Assembly (NCBI RefSeq): GCF_030272615.1
Contig: NC_081413.1
Coordinates: forward strand, 158,911,349 to 158,975,348
Direction: 5' to 3'
DNA length: 64,000 nt
DNA from: Cryptomeria japonica
Taxonomy: Eukaryota; Streptophyta; Pinopsida; Cupressales; Cupressaceae
Shown here: positions 36,601 through 49,319 of the stretch, piece by piece
How positions within the stretch are numbered: position 1 is the first letter of the stretch
Layout of the letters: each line of letters begins with the position of its first letter
The notes under the pieces: generated by a model
Told to the model about the DNA's origin: nothing
The model's input: only the letters and a program-made list of their open reading frames with translations
Database searches by the model: none
Translations under genes and position numbers: made by a program

Positions 36601-37689
36601 CAGGTCCCCAGGGCTTGGTATGCCAAGATGGATTCCTTTCTTCTCTCAGCAGGGTTCACCAGGTGTCATTCAGATCCAAATGTTTACATTTTGTGATAGG
36701 ATAACTCTCATTTGATACTTGTGCTCTATGTTGATGATTTGTTCATTACAGGGAGCATCACATCCATCATTAGCAGGGTCAAATCTGCTTTGCATGACAG
36801 ATTTGCTATGATTGACTTGGGTCTTTTGCACTACTTTCTCGAGATAGAGATTTCACATTCACTTTCCTGGATTACACTATCACAGCCCAAGTATTCTCTT
36901 GATCTACTTGCATGCTTTCATATGGCTGATTGTAAGCCTATACTGACTCCCTTTCTTTTAGGAGTCAAGCTTGAGGCTCAGTGCTCTTCTCCACTAGTTG
37001 ATGCCACATTGTATCGTCAGCTTGTGGGTAGTCTCATCTACTTGACTCATACATGCCATGATATTTCATTTGCAGTTGGCATGGTTTCCTGCTTCATGCC
37101 AGAACCACATGAGCTTCATTGAAAAGCTGCCAAACGCATCCTTCATTACATTCAAGATACACATCACTATGGGATTCACTATGTAGTAGGCACAGGACTT
37201 TGCTTGGTTGGTTACACATACTCTGATTGGGCTGGTGATGTTGATGATTGTAAGTCTACTTCTGATTATAGTTTTCACCTTGGTTCGTGCCCCATTTGTT
37301 GGCAGAGCAAGAAGCAACATAGTATTGCTCTCTCTTCGACTGAGGCTGAGTATCGAGGAGTTGTTAACGTAGCGACTGAGACCATTTGGCTTCAGCAGAT
37401 TCTCACAGAGTTTGGGTTCACCATTCCATGGCTCATAGTCCTACATTGCAACAATCAAAGTGCTATTGCAATCTCAAAGAACCCGGTCCAACACCAGTGG
37501 ACCGAACACATTGAGATCCATATGCACTATATCTGAGATTTGATTCAGGAGCACGTCATTGATTTGCAGTATTGTCCTATAGTGGAGCAGGTTGCAGACA
37601 TATTCACCAAACCTTTCACTGAGAGTAAGTTCCAGTAGTTGCGAGCTCTCTTGGGGGTGCGGGATGTCTCATTAGGGGGGGTCAACTGA
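33651..37689 (+). pseudogene. Copia gag-pol polyprotein (inactivated)
   Basis: The start at 33651 (MSPHKFPPLT) suits a Copia Gag. One frame runs to about 35330 with a stop at 34356-34358. It holds the Gag core, zinc knuckle CAYCKKYGHDEHRC (about 34450), protease site WILDSGASYHM (about 34645) and GAG-pre-integrase LWHERFGHLNYRYLQQL (about 35044). A small deletion/frameshift near 35280-35335 moves the rest into another frame to 37689: integrase (RTDNGREYVN; in the third catalytic position VAKCKNR has Lys where Glu is expected), RT (QMDVKSAFLHGDLDEDIYME, active site YVDDL at about 36727), RNase H (SDWAGDVDDCKSTSDYSF, SSTEAEYRG) and the C-terminal ADIFTKPF. About ten in-frame stops occur, all TAG or TGA. 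The copy cannot encode active enzymes but shows every Copia domain. Confidence 0.93.
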
Positions 37690-37948
37690 CTTCTCCTTCC
37701 TCTCTTATGGGGGCAACTTTTTCCTCTTTGAGGTTTTGTCCTTCTTCTTTGAGAGTATTTTGAACATTCATCTCTCTTTTGGGGGGAGTTTTTTCCCACT
37801 GGGTTCTCTCCCTTTCTCTGTTTGTGAGAGATTGCATTGCATAGTTTTGCTTGCATTTGCATTTTGTACATGGGTACCTATCATGGCCTAGTTGTCAGGA
37901 CCCATCTTGCATTGTTGACTTGAGTCTTCATTCCCCTAAATTGCACTT

Positions 37949-37957
37949 AAGGGGGGG
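37949..37957 (+). promoter_or_regulatory. Polypurine tract of the 6.3 kb Copia element
   Basis: AAGGGGGGG lies immediately before the 3' LTR start TGTTGG, the site that primes plus-strand DNA in retrotransposons. Confidence 0.9.
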
Positions 37958-38407
37958 TGTTGGTGTAAATAAATATTCATTATGGATATTATTACACTTT
38001 ACTTAAGTTAACTTAGGATAATGCATCTCTTTGTAGTTTGGATTTGAGACACTTAGGGAAGTGTGCACATAGGAATGTAGCTTGTAGGAGAAATTCCACC
38101 TTTTGTGGTCTTATCTTGTTGTTACACTCCACATTCGGTGGGTTATCTACCTCTTGTGGAATATTATATTATTTCTCCTACCTACTCCTATTATTTCTTA
38201 CCTACCCATGTTTCTCATTGAGCCACATGTCATGATTGTGTGCTCGTACATCCATATGGCCTTGCCCATATAAGCAGGCCTATATTCATTGTATTAGTGA
38301 ATCCAGTTGATCATTTGCATATTGATGAGAATACAGTTTGTTCTTGTCATTCTTTTGTCTCTCTTTTATACTTTTCATTGTGCCCTTGATCTTGGCAAAA
38401 TCTCATA
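37958..38407 (+). repeat. 3' LTR of the 6.3 kb Copia element
   Basis: 450 bp. It has a 16 bp stretch around GTGTGCACATAGG that is absent from the 5' LTR. Its terminal CA is mutated to TA (TCTCATA), then the duplication GAGAC follows. Confidence 0.92.
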
Positions 38408-38412
38408 GAGAC

Positions 38413-39729
38413 CATTAAAGGTAAGGTCCTTGATTAAGATTTTGTTGTTTATATTCATATTGCTGATTACATCGGAAAATATTCATTTAAATTTTTAAAA
38501 GGGAAGACACCAAATAGTTGTCTAAGTCTGAGATCAAAGATTAGCAATTAGGAGTCCTTTAGGAGGTATGCTTGTGTGAGTAGGATTTCAGGGTTTGGTG
38601 TGAATTAGGAAGTGGAGAGCCTCAAGTTGGCCTTGGGCAAGTTGAGTAAGCCTAAACTAATGTGTATTAATGGTTGGATGAGCGTTGGGAAGCATGAGTG
38701 CATTGTTGGGATGTGTAAACCTTGTGAGTACCTGGTGGCCTTGTGAGGGCTCTTGAAGTTTGGGAAGGGAAATCACCTTGTTTGAATAGGTGAGTTGGGA
38801 GAAAGATCTCCCTAATTAGTTGAGTTTATTTTGGAGAAATATCAACCACAATCACACATCCTTCCACACATATCTAACCTTCTTGAACCCACAATCTTGT
38901 TCCACAACTCACAAACACCCTCAAACTTCACATTGTTACTCAATTAGGACTGCCCCTTAAATAAGACCCCTCTTCATCAAATAGCAACTCACAATGAGTA
39001 AGAATTATGTCAAACACATACAAAACCCCCTTGAAGACTCTTCTTTCTTGACCAAACCACCTTTCTACACCCCCCCATCCACCCTAATGGATTCACCAAC
39101 ATTTATTGCAAGTTTACTGTCTTTAGGATAGTCATGACAAATGGGTTCCTCTCCTCCCACTAGGACTTTCTAGCACCTCCAAGGGTCACTAAATGTCTCC
39201 ACACACCTTTACCAATTGTTTCCCACTCATCAAACCCACTCTTTTCATCTTATTCATAAGATCTTAGTCCACTAATCTTTTAGGGTTCAGTCATAGGCTC
39301 AATTTAGGACAGTCATATTAATAATGGTCAATCTAATCCACCAAGGACCACAATGCCTTGGGAAGGGTCTGCACTAACCCCTCACACCCCTTACTACCTT
39401 CCTAAAATCTTCCAAGTTTACTTTCACTCTTATATCCACCCAAACAACTCCAATCTTGTTGTCTTTAGCAGTCCGAGAAACAAAATCAGTCACTTTACAA
39501 GTTGTATTCCTTCATTTTTTTTTCTTGGATCTCTCCTATACTCTTGAGGCTGCTTCTTGAATCTTTTGTTCATGGATACCTGAAATTTGATTATGAAAAC
39601 TATTAGAGGAAGAATACATGAGGAGCAAAGGGTCCTTTTAGGTCAACATGGAAGAGACCAAAAAGCATCAATGTTGCACATCATCACCAAAAGATAACAC
39701 AAAAGCACATATACAACACAACATGTATA
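38413..39729. other. No recognisable gene; sequence on the far side of the Copia insertion
   Basis: The stretch begins as the continuation of the En/Spm sequence interrupted at 32149. I see no transposase motif, LTR end or credible ORF. Short frames near 39353-39547 are Pro/Ser-rich and unconvincing. Confidence 0.4.
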
Positions 39730-40256
39730 CAACATATAGAAGAATAAAGATACAAATGCAAGAATGCCACATCTAAACAAGGGCTAGAACCCACTATGAA
39801 ATATAGTTTACACTTGTCCTTGAACTGAGAACTTCAACATTTTAATGGACTACATAGGGAATTGCCTTAAAAAATGAGCTGACTTCACATAAAATTGGTC
39901 TAGGGTAGAAATAATGGTAAAAGGAACATCTAAGCTTTTAAATTCAACTTTAACTTGAGGGTGATGGAACCAATTGTGGGACAAGTGAAACCATCATACA
40001 CCTTAATCAAGACTTCATATTTATGATAATTGTCTCGATATAATGCATATGTGAAAAGATATTCTTTTGTATTCATATTAACCATACGTAGTGGATCAAT
40101 AAGCACCCTACATGTGGGTTTGTCATTAGTTATAGAAGTAATGTATATTGGTCCATCAGGTGTATGCTTTGAGTTACCACTTTGGGTAAAGGTGATATTA
40201 GGTTCAATATTAGGTTTTAGTATATCTTGTTTGGGAACTGGTTTCATCACGCTCAC
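39730..40256 (-). pseudogene. Ty3/Gypsy aspartic-protease fragment
   Basis: From 40256 the minus strand reads through an Asn/Thr-rich linker into PTCRVLIDPLRMVNMNTKEYL. This fits the retropepsin pattern LIDxGSxxNxI of Tat/Athila-type Gypsy polyproteins, with the usual Gly-Ser replaced by Leu-Arg. KYEVLIKVYDGFTCPTIGSI follows, then decayed homologous sequence to about 39730 with stops. It is an isolated scrap: gag and RT are not adjacent and no LTR was found. Confidence 0.65.
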
Positions 40257-41395
40257 TAGATGTACAACTTAGTTGGTAACTCCAAGGGTCACCTTTTCAT
40301 CCTAGTGACTACTTTCAATCTTATGAATATCATTGTCCCTTGATAAGGCATTTTCTTCATTGATGTTGAAATTTATCCCTAATGCCTTTATCATATGACT
40401 GGATTCTATGATGCTATACATTGTCTTGTGTTTTTTCTTTCCTGACTACCATAGTTGCTCATACACCTCTTAATTACTTTAATACTTATCTTGGTTCTAT
40501 GTTGAGGCTTTAAACTATCAATGTAGCTTGATCATTGACATTTTGTGACAATGGATGCATTCTATTGTGACCAATTCTCTTGATAGTCTATATAACTGTG
40601 AATTGTCCTTTTGTTTAAATGATGGTACTATTTTGACTGTGTATTGTAGGTCTATGAGACTTTGGGACTATCAAATATTTATTCATATTGCTACTACGAT
40701 ACTATCATGCTCTCATTCATCTAAACCTTATACCCCTTTAACCCTGAATCATTGTAATCATGGTAAGACCACTCATGTTATTTTTTTCTTGAGTACCCTC
40801 TAGAGGGGGCATCATCCTAATTTTTCTACCCTACTATTGATACCCCAAAATACAATAACAATACCTAATACCCCTAGCATGTCAGTCATCACCAAGCTTT
40901 TGTATTTGGCATAAGTGAAAGGTTGAAGCTACAAAAAATTTCTTTAACTCAATACAAGACCTCACATACTATAACTAAAATCATATAAAAATAATCCCTG
41001 ATAGACCTAAAAATGATCAGCAAAATAACCCTCATTAAGTAACATTCTATGTATATATCAAGATAGCTAACCTAATCTAATAAGTCAGGATTGAACTTGG
41101 CTATCGACATAGTTATACCGAACACAAATGATGAGATGCCTATCAGAATAGTCACTAAAGGTGGAATAGTAATATTTTGTAATCCCGATAGAGTATAGGT
41201 ATCCTGACACACATCTAGGGGTAGTTTGTAACGATGCAAGCCCTATTGAAATAACATATAATATTGGGGTAGGTACAAAAGGCTATCCAAACAATGTAAA
41301 CTTATAGTCATTGAGGTAAGGAGTTATATAGGGGTAGTTCAATATTTGAGAAAGCTTATCAAATCTTATTCCATATTTGCAATGCTTTATATTCC
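40257..41395. other. No recognisable feature
   Basis: A/T-rich sequence with short frames only. No LTR ends, inverted repeats or transposase motifs were noticed. Confidence 0.4.
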
Positions 41396-41850
41396 TTGAT
41401 GGCAATTATTATTATTTTTTTAAAATATAGCCTGTTCATCGGAATTTCGATGAGCATGCCCAACATAGGCCCTAATGAGAATGGTGTATCTGTGATGAAA
41501 TATTTCATCACAGGCACAACACTCTCATCGAAGCTTCCTTGCATTTGTTGTCGGTATTCCGACAAAAAAGCGCACTATGCTTCGATAGGAATGTTGTACC
41601 TGCAATGAAAAATTTTGTTGTAGGTACACCATTCCCATCAGAGCTTCCTTGCATTTGTTGTCAGAATTCCAACAAAAAAGGGTACTATGCTCCAACAAGA
41701 ATGTTGTACCTGCGATGAAATTTTTTGTTGCAAGTGCACCATTCTTGTCGAAGCATAATGCCCTTTTTTGTCAGAATTTTGACGAAAACCCCGCTCCATG
41801 GTTTGTTGGAAGATTGGTGACTTTGTCAGAATTCCAATGAATTACCTTGG
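41396..41850. repeat. Tandem palindrome-bearing repeats, probable En/Spm-type subterminal array
   Basis: At least three roughly 115 bp diverged units carry GTCGGTATTCCGAC-like palindromes (also GTCAGAATTCCAAC), a GATGAAAT...TTTCATC-like pair, CTTCCTTGCATTTGTTGTC, and GCACTATGCTTCGA-like motifs in both orientations. This style matches the repeats at 24250-24490, although the families differ. The array ends at about 41850 against a chromovirus fragment that lacks its gag, consistent with insertion there. Confidence 0.5.
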
Positions 41851-41859
41851 TAGAAGAAG

Positions 41860-44800
41860 GCCATATCAGATCAGCTAATAAACTGAAAGATGGAGAATCA
41901 TTGGTGATGAGGAGATCTTTGTGCTATACGAGAGATGATGAAGAATCCTTGTAGAGGAGGAATTTGTTCAAGACCAAATGTAAGGTATCTGGTAAGTGTT
42001 GTAAAGTTATAATTGATAGTGGTAGTTCAAATAATCTTGTTTCAGAGGAGATGGTGAATATGTTGAACTTGGAGAGATTGAAGTACCCAAAACCTTATCA
42101 GATAGCATGGATTTAGGATAACCATAAGATACTAGTAAGTGAACAATTTTTGGTGAAATTGAAGATTGGATCTTATCATGATGAAGTTTTATGTGATATT
42201 ATGCCTATGGATATTTGTCATATTTTGTTGGAAAGACCTTGGTAGTATGATAGACAATCAATACATGATGGGAGAAATAACATATACACTATTGTTGCAA
42301 ATGGGATGAAGAAAATGATTTTTACCCTTGGAGGAGCCTCTGAAGATTGAAGTTTGTACCAGTGCTAGACTCTGTTTGGTGGATGGAAGGAAATTCTTGG
42401 ATGGGATGAGATATGAGAATGTATGTTTTTCTTTAGTTCCTAGGAAGACTAACAATCTAGAGCATGAAGAAGAAGAACCGTATGACATAAAGGAGTTGTT
42501 GATAGAATATGGACACATCATTTTAGATAATGTACCTGATGGATTACCGCTTATGATAAGTATCAATCATTGCATGGACCTGATTCCCAAATCTAGTTTG
42601 CCTAATAAAGTAGCACACCAGATGACACCGACGAAGAATGAGGAGCTGAACAGACAAGTACATGATTTTTTGAGGAAAGGTTTGATCAGAGAAAGTTTAA
42701 GTCCTTGTGCAGTGCCAGCAGTGTTAGCACCTAAGAAGAATGGAGAATGGAGGATGTGTATTGATTATAGAGAAATAAATAAGGTCACAGTGAAGTACCA
42801 ATTTCCTTTTCCTAGGATGGATGACATAATGGATTGTTTGAGTGGAGCCAGATACTACACAAAGATAGACCTGAAGAGTGGATACCATTAGATCAGAATC
42901 AGAAAAGGAGATGAGTGGAAAATAACATTTGAGATAAACGAGAGACTGTATGAATGGTTTCTAATGCCTTTTGGATTGAATAATGCACCAAGTACCTTCA
43001 TCAGGTTGATGAATGAGGTAATGAAGAAATTCTTGGGTAAGTTTGTTATTGTGTATTTGGATGACATTTTTAATTTCGGTAAAAGCAAGGAAGAACATGT
43101 GTTGCATTTGAGACAAGTTTTGCAGAGGTTGAGAGAAGAGAAGTTGTTGATAAATATTAGGAAGTGTAGTTTCATAAAGAAAGAACTATTCTATTTGGGA
43201 TTTGTGATATATGCAGATGGATTGAAGATGGACCCTAAGAAAGTAAGAGAAATTGTTGAATTGCCTACACCAGAAAGCATTGGAGAGGTAATATCATTTC
43301 ATGGATTGGCTAGTTTCTATTGCAAGTTTATCAAAAAATTTAGTTTAGTTTGTATCCCTATGATAGAAATAATGAGAGGAGATAAGAAGGATTTTAAATG
43401 GACAATCTGAGCAAATACAAGCTTTGAATTGTTTAAGTAGAAGGTGACAGAGCATCCTGCGTTAGCTTTAATGAATTTTAGCAAAGTATTTCAAGTGGAC
43501 TGTGATGCAAATGGGAGTGCAATTGGAGCAGTATTAAGTTGGAAAGGTAGGTCGATATTGTATTTCAATGAGAAATTGAATGATGCAAGGAGGAGATATT
43601 ATTTGTATGATCAGGAATTTTATGCCATATCAAGCATTGAAGAAGTGAGGACATTATTTGTTGCCTAAGGAGTTTGTCTTGTATACTAATCATCAGGCTT
43701 TGCAATATTTAAATAGTCAGAGTAAATTGAATCAGAGACATATGAGATGGATGCAGTTCTTGCAAAGTTATACCTTTTTGTTGAAGCATAGAAGTGGGAA
43801 TTCAAATAGAGTTGTTGATGCTTTGAGCAGAAGGAGGAACTTGCTGACAGAGATGAGGGTGGAGGTATTAGGTTTTGAAGGATTCAAGAACATGTATGAG
43901 GATAACCCAGATTTGGTAGAACCTTGGAAAGCTTGTAAGGAACTAGTTATGGTGGATAGAAGTAAGTGGTTGGACTGTTTCATTCAACATGAGATGTTGT
44001 TTAGAGGAGTTCAATTATGTATACCTATGAGTTCTATGAGAGAGATTTTGATAAAGGAGAAGTGTAGTGGAGGATTAGTCAGACACTTTGCTATTGATAA
44101 GACATTGGCACTGATTAGTGAGAATTATTTTTAGCCTCAGATTCATAAGGATGTTAAGAAATTTGTGCAAAGTTGTAGGATTTGTCAACTTACAAAAAGT
44201 ATTAGTCAAAATGTTGGATTGTATAACCCTTTGACAATTTTGAAGAGACCTTGGGAAGACATAAGCATGGATTTCATACTTTGATTGCCTAAGACACAAA
44301 GAGGAAATGATTCTTTATTTGTGGTGGTAGATATATTCTCAAAAATGGCACCTTTCATACGTTGTAAGAAGACAACAGATGCAGTGCATGTTACTGGCCT
44401 ATTTTTCAAGGAAGTAGTGAGATTACATGGATTACCTAAGAGCATAGTTTCTAATAGAGATACTAAGTTTGTTAGATACTTTTGGAGAACACTTTAGAAG
44501 AAGATGAAGATAGATTTGAAGTTCAATTCTACTTTTTACCCACAGAATGATGGACAGACAGAGGTAGTGAGTAGAATTTTTGGAAATTTGTTGAGATGCT
44601 TAGTGGGAGACAAAATCAGAAGTTGGGACTTGACCCTTGCACAAGAAGAGTTTACCTACAATAATTTAGTAATTTAGAGTACCAAAAGAATGCATTTTGA
44701 GATTGTTACTAGAGCACACCCTAAAGGCATATCAGAGTTGAGAGATATCAGTAATAAAGATAAAAGGAGTGCTGAAGAAGAAGAATTTGTAGAGCATATG

Positions 44801-45300
44801 AAGACAGTGCATAATCAGGTTAAACAACATTTGGAAGACATGAACAAAAAATATAAGGAGAAAGAAGATGAGAAGAGGAGACATAAGGAATTTGAAGTTG
44901 GCATTGAGGTGATGGTATATCTTAGCAAAGAGCGATTCCCAGTTGGAACCTATCATAAGTTGTAGATGAGGAAGTTTAGGCCTTGTAAGATCTTGAAGAA
45001 ATTGAGTTCCAGAAATGCATATGAAGTAGAGTTACTGGATAGTTTGGAAATTTCACTTATATTCAGCATTGTAGATCTACATCAGTATCATGAGATATAA
45101 TTCAGTGAAGACAGTGTTCCAAAATTGGATAAGTAGATACCCCAGAAGGAACTAGATCAGATTGAGGACATTTTGGACACTAGGATTGGACGTAGCACCC
45201 AAAGCAATTAGTACAAAGAGTCTCTTGTGAAGTGGAAAGACAAACCAATTGAAGATTCATCATGGATCTCTTAGGAAGAGGTAGGTCCTCTTTACTTTCC
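41860..45300 (+). pseudogene. Chromovirus (Ty3/Gypsy) pol with C-terminal chromodomain, gag missing
   Basis: Order on the plus strand: protease VIIDSGSSNNLVS (about 42010); RT from about 42590 (GLIRESLSPCAVPAVLAPKK, MCIDYREINKVTV, MPFGLNNAPSTF, active site YLDDI at about 43056); RNase H (VFQVDCDANGSAIGAVL, then HRSGNSNRVVDALSRR at about 43790); integrase with its zinc region (CRICQ), DNGQ-type core motifs ([19 protein letters not shown]); then a Lys/Glu-rich segment, FPVGTYHKL and, at about 45170-45280, a chromodomain (ILDTRIGRS, SLVKWKDKPIEDSSWIS). Chromodomains direct integration to modified chromatin. The frame is broken by many stops and some shifts. The integrase Asp after SN is conserved as NRD. 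Gag and LTRs are not recognised. Confidence 0.88.
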
Positions 45301-47509
45301 TTTGACCCCAACAAAGTGAGGGACTCACTTTTCAACAACCCCAAATGTTTGATGCAGGAGCATCCCTGGTTCATGGCAATCTTGCATCAACCAAAAACAC
45401 CTTTTTCTTTCAATTTGTTCCTATTTTGCAGTTTCAGCATTTCATTTTGTGTTTATGTGCATTTTCTCACCGAATCTTGCAGAGCTATATTTTGATTGTG
45501 GACATGTTCATTTGCCTTACCCTAAGTTTACGTGACGTTTGGATCTTTTTTTCGGCAAGTTATCACTTCTGGAATTTGGAACAATTTTCTGGCTTAGAAC
45601 ATTGGAACCGCTTGGACCTATTTCCTATTTGGCAGATCTTGCGGATCATTTCCATAGATTACGAAGCTTTTTTTCATTGTTTCCAATGTTCCTTGGGTGT
45701 GGTTGACCTTCCCTGGGGTTCGCACTTCATTCTTTGGATTTTTTGAAGGGATCTCATTGGTGGAAGCCGACCTCGTTGTTTTACACGTTTCATTCTTGTT
45801 CATCGGCATTTGTTCCATCTTGGGCTGACGTGGATCATTCTTGATCATATAAATCAATATAATTGAGCATTATAATTCAAAGATTAGAACATAGAATAAT
45901 AATCCTAAGTTTATGAGGTCTGGAGTTGGCTCACATTCTTGCTTGAGCCGAATGTTGCAAAAAACACATGTTTTGTACTCAAGCCTGTGAAATGAATCTT
46001 GTAAGTGCGCATGTTGTCGACAGTTTGTAACTGATTCTCATGATATAATAAAGTATGTTTTGCATTGCCTCCATCACTTTGAGTTATTTTGTTGTGTAAC
46101 TCTTGTTGCATGGTCTGAATTGTTCTCCTTAATGATTCTCCCACTGTGACTGCACTATATCAATTAACTCCCCAAAATGAACCCCAAGCTAGAATCATGC
46201 AATCCACATTAAATTGAATACATATAAGGCATATTGTACATTTAGATATTAAATTGCCACTATTATATTAAATATTATTAATACATGCACTATAATTGAC
46301 AACAATTCACATATGACCAACTATGCACATGCAGTCTTTACTAATCATTCACAAATATGCATTGGGGTTATTAGACATTACCAAATTAGTAACCGAAGGT
46401 GCAAACACTTCAATTTAAGAAAAATCATCAAAATTAGGAACAATGGCTATGGTTGGGTAACATTAATGGCTAGTGTGCTATCTCATATAACCACCATTGG
46501 GATATGCGCACACTCAAACTTGTGGAGCCGAGTAGAGTCAATACCCTGTACCTATAGCCACTAGAATATTCATGTGTAAATTGTACCTACTCATACATAT
46601 ACATGTATATAAAAATAATCAAAGTAATTAAAATCATCAAAATGGGTTTTTAACATTGCATGCAGTCTAATATATTCAAATGATGCAATATCATCCCTTT
46701 CACATCTAACCATTAAATAAATATCAATGATAACAACATCATCTAATCTACTGCCTTAATTAATAGAATCAATATTATTTCATTAAAACAATAAACATAT
46801 TATCATTCCCCAAATGGTCAACATTATAACATCAAATGCACACCTCATTCAGAATACAACATAGGTATCCATGCTTAATCAATATCACACAAGGCATGCA
46901 TTATCATTTACATAGGACAAAGAATTCATATTTCATTATAGTTTTCACTAATGCAATATTATGCAAATTACATTTATTCAATCGCACATCATTAAACAAT
47001 TTCATATATTTCAAGGAGTTTCTATCACATCTTATCAAGGAAAACATCTTCTAATTCTTCTATTGAACTACAGTTCTAACTAGTCACAATCACATGTGGT
47101 ACATTCTTTGTGATGATCTCCCTTGTACATACTATTAGAGGTTCACAATAAACATGATAGAAATAACACAACACAAAACAGGGCCAACAATGTCAAACAT
47201 TTCGAATAGTCACCATAAGGTTCAAACAGAGAAAACCCAAGTTGGGGGGAATCATCAAATTTAATATTAAATTATAGAAACACACGCAATATCAACAATA
47301 AATAAAGTATGAAAAGTATCACAAAATAGGTAGATAGGAGAGTTTGGTGACTAATTCCAAGCATAAGAAAGTCCAAAAATCCAATGTTAGCTCACACAAC
47401 ACATAAATAATTCACCAATAACCAAAACAAATCATCAATCACATAACATATCCACATAACTAAGTGACTAGCATCAGCCACATTTAAGGGAGTAACCACT
47501 ACACGATAC
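45301..47509. other. Non-coding sequence after the chromovirus fragment
   Basis: About 45300-45860 could be the 3' tail or LTR of the chromovirus, but no LTR pair or PPT was found. The rest to 47509 is A/T-rich with short frames only. It continues at 60307 on the far side of the 12.8 kb insertion. Confidence 0.4.
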
Positions 47510-47514
47510 CCAAG

Positions 47515-49165
47515 TGTAGCGTCGTAAATTGTACGCACTTGCTAGGGTGGTACAATTTCACACCTAGTTTAGCACCCGCCTTGGTGCATTTTACATTTTG
47601 CATTGCATTTCTCCTTTAGCACTTAATTAATCAAATTAATTAGGTCTAAGGTCCTATTTCATCGTCCTCTGCATCATAAAGTTGGGCCCTTTCGTTAAAG
47701 CGTGCCCTTTTCATTTTATTCCTCCAATACATCACTCAATCAAAAACCCTAATTAAGTCCTATTTTGAACTTGGGGGCTTGGTTTCGGGGGTCAAAACAT
47801 CTTGAAATCACCTGTAACTTCGGGATTCCCTCTAAAATCATCATATCCAATGGCCCTAAAAATTTGGTGAAAAGTTGTCGGGACCGTGGCGCCCAGAGTG
47901 CACATGGTCCTGGACATTTTTCCCGAAATTTTAGGAGCACAATCCAATCATAAAATAAAGCTGAACCCCAAGAAATTGGCGGGAAATTCAATCTCTAGGT
48001 CGGCCAAAAGATGAAATTACGACCTAGGGTTTCATACATAAGAGCTCTCTTTCTTCATTTGAAGGGATCCGATTTTTGTTTTCAGGAACCTCATATGCAG
48101 CGAAAGAGCAGATCTTTGAAGACTTCAACAACATTCAACATCCCTCTATCAAGCATTTATCAATTTCATTCATCCATTTAGGGCTTGGAAGACATTGAAG
48201 AACAATAGGAGATTACCGACTGAAGATTGGCTTGTACTCCTCCCTTGGGGGTTGGGTATGATTTCATGTTGTTTTCATGTCTTTGCATAAGCTTCAATAT
48301 ATCCATTATTCATGCTTTAGATCACTTTGCATCTTGATTTAGAGCATTTACATCGTCATTTACAAGCAATTAGGGTTTACTTTCTAGGTTGCTCTAGTTT
48401 GCTTGCTTGCATTTTAGGACCTTGCACACACATTAGGTCTGCACCCACAATACAATACAACTTGGCTATTCATGGAGGCAGAAATCACCAAAGTGGGGGT
48501 TTGACTAAGGCAAAACCCTATATAGCCGCCCATACCCTTTTCAGATATAAGTGCAGGTTTCGGGACTCGGATGACGCCGCAGGTGACAGATCCGAGAAAA
48601 GCAGGTCGAGACAACACTCCACACCAAATTGCAGAGCAAAAGACCTGGACAGGGGCATGGGGCACCCTGGTCCTGCCAAGACAGGGGCGTTGGGTGCCCT
48701 GGTCCCTAGGACAGAGGCGCTGGGCGCCCTGGTCCTCCCGACAGACAGCATTTATGACAGTTTCTAGAGTGCAAGATAGCAATTTCAGGAGCAGTTTCCA
48801 GCACTGTATCAGGACAGTGGCGCCCGCACCCCCGTCCCAAACATTTTCAATCAGATTTTGACTCTGGGTATGCATCTGCATTCTTATTTCATTCTTGTAT
48901 TTACAGTTGTTCATTGTTTAATCTCAATTCTGCAATCTTGTTATTCGTTTGTACATGCATTTTGGGATTAGTACTTGAACTTGCATCATTTTATCTTTCA
49001 ATTTCAACAAAGGAATAGAAATCCTAATAGGTAGCCTGTGGCTCTCTCTTTCACAAAAAGAAGTAGCAAATTGTGTGATACCTCTAGGCTCTTTCGTATT
49101 CCGTAATGTGTGTCAAAAGGTAGGATTAGGGCATGTTAACCTAGTCTCGCTTTTTCCCCTACACA
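47515..49165 (+). repeat. 5' LTR of the 12.8 kb element
   Basis: TGTAGCGTCG...CCCCTACACA. It includes one GGGACCGTGGCGCCC (47880-47894) and a three-unit array of GGG(C/T)(A/G)CCCTGGTCC at 48660-48736 with about 30 bp spacing, in the opposite orientation. Minus-strand frames across this region are repeat-driven and not genes. Confidence 0.95.
48645..48745 (+). repeat. Three-unit GGGCGCCCTGGTCC array in the 5' LTR
   Basis: Units GGGCACCCTGGTCCT (48660), GGGTGCCCTGGTCCC (48692) and GGGCGCCCTGGTCCT (48722) are separated by GACAG(G/A)GGC-like spacers. A weaker GTGGCGCCCGC lies at 48818. The 3' LTR has the matching array. The unit is nearly the reverse complement of the array at 57806-57898. Confidence 0.85.
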
Positions 49166-49168
49166 TTT

Positions 49169-49185
49169 TGGTGAACCCGACGTGA
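49169..49185 (+). other. Probable primer-binding site of the 12.8 kb element
   Basis: TGGTGAACCCGACGTGA begins three bases after the LTR end and would pair with a tRNA 3' end of the form ...CGGGTTCACCA. I cannot name the tRNA with confidence. It is not the Met-type PBS used by the Copia elements nearby. Confidence 0.65.
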
Positions 49186-49319
49186 AACTATCATTGCTTC
49201 CTCTTGCTAGATCTAGATCTAGATTTAGTGTGTTTTCATTTCATTTTCATTAAAAAAGAAAAAAAAAAGTGTGTTTCTTTGCATTGTGTATTTAAATTTT
49301 ATGCAACCTTTATTTCAAA

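Larger units (their letters stand above)
32149..38407 (+). mobile_element. Full-length Ty1/Copia retrotransposon (6.3 kb), decayed
   Basis: It has LTRs at 32149-32582 and 37958-38407, a perfect 5 bp duplication GAGAC (32144-32148 and 38408-38412), a PBS directly after the 5' LTR, a PPT directly before the 3' LTR, and gag, protease, integrase, RT, RNase H in Copia order. Its insertion interrupts the last visible En/Spm exon. The LTRs differ by about a dozen substitutions plus a 16 bp indel by hand count (about 3%). Confidence 0.95.

Noticed and set aside
48327-48914. ORFs on both strands in the LTR (also 59637-59915)
   Set aside because: They are present in both LTRs, differ by decay, have no motif, and arise from the GC-rich array.
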